Shown here piece after piece: positions 15,602 through 19,797 of a stretch of 19,797 bases of DNA. The position numbers were made by a program, and so were the translations under genes. Where the stretch lies: positions 1-19,797 of the forward strand of contig CAISTO010000445.1 of NCBI GenBank assembly GCA_903888395.1, given 5' to 3'. The notes beneath the pieces are model-generated. The model was given only the letters and a program-made list of their open reading frames with translations, did not search any database and was not told the DNA's origin. The stretch is from an uncultured Bacteroidota bacterium (GTDB lineage Bacteria > Bacteroidota > Bacteroidia > UKL13-3). Position 1 is the stretch's first letter, and every line of letters starts with the position of its first letter.

Positions 15602-15609
15602 TTATACAT
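15594..15609. repeat. 16-bp perfect palindrome holding both stop codons
   Basis: The sequence ATGTATAATTATACAT is its own reverse complement and is centred exactly between 15601 and 15602. There the TAA of mnmA touches the TAA of the convergent methyltransferase gene. Both genes end in the same codons, GTA TAA, preceded by GAT or AAT. Confidence 0.9.
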
Positions 15610-16339
15610 TCAAAAAGTGATCACAAATTATTGCGGTAGCAATAGCAGCATTTAAACTTTCAGCTTCTCCAAATCGTTTGATACTTATTTTTTTTGTAAT
15701 ATATGGATGTAAATTTTCGTTTATTCCTTTTCCTTCGTTTCCAATTATTAATATAGTTGGTGTAATTAAGGATGCATTTTTCAATGCAATTCCATCCATA
15801 AAAGCACCATAAACAGGTAATTGATTCGCTTCAAAAAAATCTATCAAATCTTCATAAAAAATATTTACCCTAGCTATACTTCCCATAGTTGCTTGAATAC
15901 ATTTGTTATTGTAACAATCTGCGGTGTTTTCTGAACAAACTATATTTTTTATTCCATACCAATCTGCTATTCTAATGATAGTTCCAAGGTTACCTGGATC
16001 TTGAATTTCATCTAAAACAATGGTAAAATCATTATTTAAGTGATTGTATTTAAAGAACTTGTCTTTCATTGCAACTTGTACTACAACGTCTCTTGTACTT
16101 TTTAATGAGCTGATTTGTTCAATTTCATTTTGAGTACATAAAAAAAGTTTTGCATTATTTTTATATTTTGGAAATATATTGCACCATTCATTGGTAGCGT
16201 AAATTGCTTCTATGTGTAAATTTGAATTTAGAATTTCTATAGCAGTTTTACTACCTTCGACCAAAAAAAAGCCTTCGGAATAACGACTGGCTTTGTCTTT
16301 TAAACTTTTTAAAAATTGAATATTACGTTTGCTTAGCAT
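15602..16339 (-). CDS. SpoU/TrmH-family RNA 2'-O-methyltransferase
   Basis: A 245-aa SPOUT enzyme. An N-terminal substrate-binding domain (about 1-100) includes LVEGSKTAIEIL. The knotted catalytic domain shows motif 1 LDEIQDPGNLGTIIRIADW (109-127, with Asn117 and Arg123), motif 2 IIGNEGKGI (198-206) and motif 3 ESLNAAIATAI (227-237), which form the SAM-binding trefoil knot. It would 2'-O-methylate a ribose in rRNA or tRNA; the exact target is not readable. I chose the ATG at 16337-16339 because MLSKRNIQFLKSL matches the usual N-terminus of Bacteroidota members, whereas an ATG at 16397-16399 adds 20 unrelated residues. It is convergent with mnmA, and its 5' end overlaps the tamL-like gene by 11 bases. 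Confidence 0.9.
   Translation of the reverse strand: MLSKRNIQFLKSLKDKASRYSEGFFLVEGSKTAIEILNSNLHIEAIYATNEWCNIFPKYKNNAKLFLCTQNEIEQISSLKSTRDVVVQVAMKDKFFKYNHLNNDFTIVLDEIQDPGNLGTIIRIADWYGIKNIVCSENTADCYNNKCIQATMGSIARVNIFYEDLIDFFEANQLPVYGAFMDGIALKNASLITPTILIIGNEGKGINENLHPYITKKISIKRFGEAESLNAAIATAIICDHFLNV
16324..16331 (+). promoter_or_regulatory. TAnnTTTG match overlapping the tamL start
   Basis: TACGTTTG at 16324-16331 fits the -7 consensus and includes the TTG taken as the tamL start codon. If it is a true promoter, transcription would begin near 16337, past the TTG. No good -33 element lies at the right distance, so it may be chance. Confidence 0.25.
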
Positions 16340-18677
16340 AAATAAAAATATAATTCCCTTACTAATTCTAGCTTTGGCTAGCATGGTTAGCGCTTGCAAT
16401 ATAAGTAGATTTCATAAACGAGAAGGTCCAAAATTAGTTAAAAATAAAATTGAAATTTTCGAAAAAAGCAAAAGTAGATTTTATGATTCAGATTTAGAAA
16501 GTCAAACAAAACAAAAACCTGGAGTAAAATTTATAGGTTTAGTAAGGTTAAATGTGTTTTTTTATAGAATTGGTGATGCGTCAAAAAGTGATTCTAAATT
16601 AAAACGTTTTTTTAGAGATGATTTGGGCAGAGTTCCTGTTATTATTGATTCTACAATGATAGAAGTAAGTGTAAGGGCAATGAAAAATTACCTGAAATCT
16701 CAAGGTTATTATTATGCTGAAATAAATTATTCTGTAACCGATACCAAACTATTAAAGGAAAGAAAAATTGTTACTTACTTTATAAAATTAAATACTCAAT
16801 ATAAATACGGAAAACTGCATGTAAATTGTCCAGACAAAAATATTTATGATATTGTAAACGCTTCGCTCGATGAAAGCTTTATAAAATTGGGTCATTCCTT
16901 TAAAAGAGAAGATTTATTGAATGAACAAAATAGAATATTGAATTTATTAAGGAACAAAGGATTTTATACTTTTTCAAAAGAATTCATTGATTTTAAAACA
17001 GATACAAATTATTCAAATGCTTATATTGCAATAGAAATCAATATTAAAAATAAAGAAGATTTAAAGCCTTTCAAAATTTATTTTATTAGAAATATTACCA
17101 TAGAAGTAGAACCAAGTATTAAACCTTTAAATATAAGCCATGATACAATATTTACAAAAGGATTTAAATACATAGAAAATGGTAGCAAGATTCATCCTAA
17201 TATTTTGGCAAAAATGAATTTTTTAACAACCGGAGATTTATTTCAACAAAATAATTTGATTAAAACTTATGGCAGGTTTAACGATTTGCAGCTTTTTAAA
17301 TTAATAACAATCACGCCAACTATTATTGAAAATGATAGTCAAAATTTTATTGATTTTTATATCGAACTCAAACAACAAAAAAAGTACGATGTATCAATAG
17401 AACCTCAAGCAATAACTAGTGATCAAGCTAATTTAATTAATGTAAATTCTTATAGAAATTATGGTTTAGCAGCTGTTCTTCAGTTAACAGATAGAAATAT
17501 TTTTCACAATGGTGAAATTCTTCAATTGCGTTTTCGCTCAAGTTTTGAGGCCCAAAGTGGCGATAGTATTCCTATAACTCCTTTTTTTAATAGCAGCGAA
17601 CAATCTTTTTCGGCAAGTGTAACCATTCCTCAATTATTGTTTTTTAATAAAATTGATAGAAGTATAAATAATGCAAATACCAAAACTATTGTGAATTCAT
17701 CAATTATTTATGAAAAAAATGTACAATATGAAAGAAGGGTTTTTACCATTGGTTCTTCTTATCAAATTAATCGTAAACTCATCAGTTATTATGTAGCATT
17801 TCCCGAAATTAGTTTTATTAAAACTAATTTTACAAATTCTACTTTAGAAGCTAAAAGTAAAACCGATATTTTTCTTCAAAATGTATTTGCCAATAATTTA
17901 GTTATAAATGATATAAGGCTTGGTTTTACTTTTAATAATCAACTTAAAAGTAAAGGAAAAAGTTATGTTTTCCTTCGTTGGGATGCTTTAGAATTAGCGG
18001 GTAATTTAGTTTCGGCATTGAACATTTTATTAGATGCTCCAAAAATTACTGATTCCACTAGAAATATCAAAAACCAATATGAATTATTTGGCTTAAATTA
18101 CTTTCAATATGTTAAAACCTTTATCGATTTTAGATACAATCATTGGTTAGATCCTAATAATACAGTTGTTTATCGCATTGCCTTTGGTTATGCTTTACCT
18201 TATGGAAATTCACCAAATTATATTCCATTTGAAAAAAGATTTTTTACTGGTGGTGCCAATAGTTTAAGAGCTTTCAGACCAAGGTCCATTGGTCCAGGTG
18301 TTTATTATTCAACTAATCAAATTGATAAATCGGGTGACATAAAATTAGAACTAAACATGGAGTACAGGTTCAATATTTATAAAAAATTATTTGAAGGTGC
18401 TGTTTTTACCGATGTTGGAAATGTTTGGGCAGTGAGGCAAGACAGTAGGGAAGGAGCAAATTTTAATATTTCAAATTTTTATAATGAATTAGCCGTTGGT
18501 TCTGGCATAGGTGTGAGACTTAATTTGAGTATTTTTATTTTTAGGTTAGACGGTGCTTTCCCAATTCACGATCCAGCTAAACCTGATGGTAGCAGATGGG
18601 TAATTAATAATGCCAACGATTATAATTGGTATTGGAACAATAGTATTTTTAACTTTGGAATAGGTTATCCATTTTAG
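16329..18677 (+). CDS. tamL: TamL-like outer-membrane lipoprotein of the BamA/TamA (Omp85) family
   Basis: A 782-aa Omp85 protein expected to help insert or move proteins at the outer membrane. From the TTG at 16329 the N-terminus has a lipoprotein signal, with hydrophobic IIPLLILALASM and lipobox VSAC (Cys23). Lipidation marks the Bacteroidota TamL form of TamA. Residues about 50-375 are POTRA-like. Residues about 380-782 form the barrel, with the loop-6 counterpart of VRGF/Y as LRAF (646-649, in GGANSLRAF) and a C-terminal strand ending in GIGYPF. No ATG gives a full signal peptide: the next in-frame ATG (16383) starts inside the hydrophobic core. TTG 16329 or ATA 16338 are the options, since a TGA at 16317 closes the frame upstream. 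TamB, the usual partner, is not adjacent. Confidence 0.83.
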   Translation: MLSINKNIIPLLILALASMVSACNISRFHKREGPKLVKNKIEIFEKSKSRFYDSDLESQTKQKPGVKFIGLVRLNVFFYRIGDASKSDSKLKRFFRDDLGRVPVIIDSTMIEVSVRAMKNYLKSQGYYYAEINYSVTDTKLLKERKIVTYFIKLNTQYKYGKLHVNCPDKNIYDIVNASLDESFIKLGHSFKREDLLNEQNRILNLLRNKGFYTFSKEFIDFKTDTNYSNAYIAIEINIKNKEDLKPFKIYFIRNITIEVEPSIKPLNISHDTIFTKGFKYIENGSKIHPNILAKMNFLTTGDLFQQNNLIKTYGRFNDLQLFKLITITPTIIENDSQNFIDFYIELKQQKKYDVSIEPQAITSDQANLINVNSYRNYGLAAVLQLTDRNIFHNGEILQLRFRSSFEAQSGDSIPITPFFNSSEQSFSASVTIPQLLFFNKIDRSINNANTKTIVNSSIIYEKNVQYERRVFTIGSSYQINRKLISYYVAFPEISFIKTNFTNSTLEAKSKTDIFLQNVFANNLVINDIRLGFTFNNQLKSKGKSYVFLRWDALELAGNLVSALNILLDAPKITDSTRNIKNQYELFGLNYFQYVKTFIDFRYNHWLDPNNTVVYRIAFGYALPYGNSPNYIPFEKRFFTGGANSLRAFRPRSIGPGVYYSTNQIDKSGDIKLELNMEYRFNIYKKLFEGAVFTDVGNVWAVRQDSREGANFNISNFYNELAVGSGIGVRLNLSIFIFRLDGAFPIHDPAKPDGSRWVINNANDYNWYWNNSIFNFGIGYPF

Positions 18678-18690
18678 TTTTATTTGAAAT

Positions 18691-19797
18691 ATGCTTTTTA
18701 ACTCTTTACATTTTCTTGTTTTTTTTCCAATAGTAACTTTGTTATACTATTTTTTAAAACATAAATACCGTTGGATATTACTTTTTATTGCCAGCACATA
18801 CTTTTATTCGGCATTTTTTTTACCTTATATCTTCATCCTTTATTTCATTATAATCATTGATTATGTATGTGGAATTTTAATTGAAATTAGTAAAAATAAA
18901 GCAAAATTGTTTTGGCTTTTATTTAGCATCATTAGTAATATTGGTCTGCTTTTTTATTTTAAATACTACAATTTTTTTATAGATGTGTTTGAAGCATACT
19001 TACCTAACGTCAAACATCTAATTATTATACTTCCCATTGGACTTTCATTTCACACTTTTCAGTCGCTAAGCTATACCATTGAAGTATATAAAGGAAAACA
19101 AAAAGCTGAAAAACATATTGGTTATTTTGCCAATTATGTATTATTTTTTCCTCAAATGGTAGCTGGGCCTATTGAACGATACGATTCTTTGGGTAAAGAA
19201 TTACGAAGTAAGCATGTATTTAAATTTAAAAACATAAGTAAAGGACTAAGGTTAATTTTATATGGCTTATTTGTAAAAATGTGTATTGCAGATAATTTAG
19301 CTCCTTTAGTAAATGAATTTTATAGTAATCCAACTCAGTATTATTCAAGTTCCGCATGGCTAGCATTAGTTGCTTTTTCTATTCAAATTTATGCCGATTT
19401 TTATGGATATTCAACCATTGCCGTTGGTGCCGCTCGACTATTGGGAATAAATTTAATGGACAATTTTAAACAACCATATTTTGCCACTAGCTTTTACCAA
19501 TTTTGGCAACGTTGGCATATTTCATTAACTACTTGGTTTCGTAATTATGTTTTTTTTCCTATGGGTGGAAGTTATGTCAATGTCTTTCGTTGGATGATCA
19601 ATGTTTTATTGGTGTTTTCTTTAAGTGGTTTTTGGCATGGCGCCAACTATACCTTTATTATCTGGGGTTTTCTTCATGGTTTGTTTTATTTAATTGAAAA
19701 AGGTTTTTCAAATTTAATTCCTGTTACCTTAGCTAAAAACAAAATCTTTTTAACTTTTGGAGCCATAGCTACTTTTATTTTGGTAACTTTTATTTGG
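18691..19797 (+). CDS. MBOAT-family O-acyltransferase, AlgI/DltB type (3' end outside window)
   Basis: The first 369 codons of a polytopic membrane acyltransferase, starting at the ATG 13 bases after the tamL stop; the frame is open to the window end. At least seven hydrophobic helices are visible. The AlgI-like landmarks are YTIEVYKGK (about 130-138), FPQMVAGPIERYD (about 152-164), YADFYGYS (about 236-243), FWQRWHISLTTWFRNY (271-286) and SGFWHGANYTF (312-322), which holds the catalytic His316. Such proteins pass acyl groups, often acetyl, across the inner membrane to an acceptor outside, such as alginate, teichoic acid or another glycan. AlgI types usually work with a periplasmic SGNH-like partner, which would lie past the window. 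The acceptor is unknown. Co-transcription with tamL is likely from the spacing. Confidence 0.9.
   Translation, partial: MLFNSLHFLVFFPIVTLLYYFLKHKYRWILLFIASTYFYSAFFLPYIFILYFIIIIDYVCGILIEISKNKAKLFWLLFSIISNIGLLFYFKYYNFFIDVFEAYLPNVKHLIIILPIGLSFHTFQSLSYTIEVYKGKQKAEKHIGYFANYVLFFPQMVAGPIERYDSLGKELRSKHVFKFKNISKGLRLILYGLFVKMCIADNLAPLVNEFYSNPTQYYSSSAWLALVAFSIQIYADFYGYSTIAVGAARLLGINLMDNFKQPYFATSFYQFWQRWHISLTTWFRNYVFFPMGGSYVNVFRWMINVLLVFSLSGFWHGANYTFIIWGFLHGLFYLIEKGFSNLIPVTLAKNKIFLTFGAIATFILVTFIW

Noticed and set aside
16340..16399. Longer start for the SpoU-type methyltransferase
   Set aside because: It would add 20 residues and overlap tamL by about 70 bases; the family N-terminus begins at MLSK.
1..19797. 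Mobile element, CRISPR array, toxin-antitoxin or defence system
   Set aside because: No transposase, regularly spaced repeats, nuclease or small toxin-antitoxin gene pair was seen; all main genes are housekeeping or envelope functions.

Overview
The window looks like chromosomal DNA of a low-GC member of the Bacteroidota. Reasons: very AT-rich coding sequence, weak or absent Shine-Dalgarno sequences, several TAnnTTTG-type -7 boxes, a lipoprotein-type Omp85 protein (TamL type), DUF1573 proteins and a CrtZ/CrtYcd carotenoid pair. Every predicted protein is of a recognisable bacterial family except the clipped fragment at the left edge. I see no tRNA, rRNA, insertion sequence, phage gene or CRISPR array. 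The longest stretch without a gene is 288 bases.

Layout. (1) 1-1384, plus: tail of an unrecognised gene, then crtZ (beta-carotene hydroxylase) and a CrtYcd-type lycopene cyclase, joined by a TAATG stop/start overlap. (2) 1432-3516, plus: secreted S9 peptidase. (3) 3540-7483, minus: an envelope polysaccharide module in the order flippase, Wzz-like chain-length protein, O-antigen ligase/polymerase, with no glycosyltransferase in sight. (4) 7772-12378, minus: a four-gene run of PLP aminotransferase, omega-amidase-type nitrilase, DUF1573 lipo- or periplasmic protein and HtrA/DegP protease, closed by a clear intrinsic terminator at 7682-7715. (5) 12621-14348, plus: secreted DUF1223 thioredoxin-like protein and a two-domain universal stress protein. 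(6) 14501-16339: mnmA (plus) and a SpoU/TrmH RNA methyltransferase (minus), whose stop codons abut inside a 16-bp perfect palindrome. (7) 16329-19797, plus: TamL-like outer-membrane lipoprotein whose 5' end overlaps that of the methyltransferase, then an MBOAT O-acyltransferase cut off by the window end.

How the genes work together. CrtZ and CrtYcd would turn lycopene into beta-carotene and then zeaxanthin. The aminotransferase and amidase fit the glutamine transaminase/omega-amidase couple, in which removal of the 2-oxoglutaramate product drives re-amination of a 2-oxo acid such as the methionine keto acid. HtrA, DUF1573, TamL, Wzx/Wzz/ligase and MBOAT all serve the cell envelope. MnmA and the SpoU enzyme modify RNA.

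Nothing here is a clearly new system. The points most worth a second look are the tail-to-tail palindrome, the overlapping 5' ends and non-ATG start of tamL, the foldable leader in front of mnmA, and the aminotransferase/amidase pairing.
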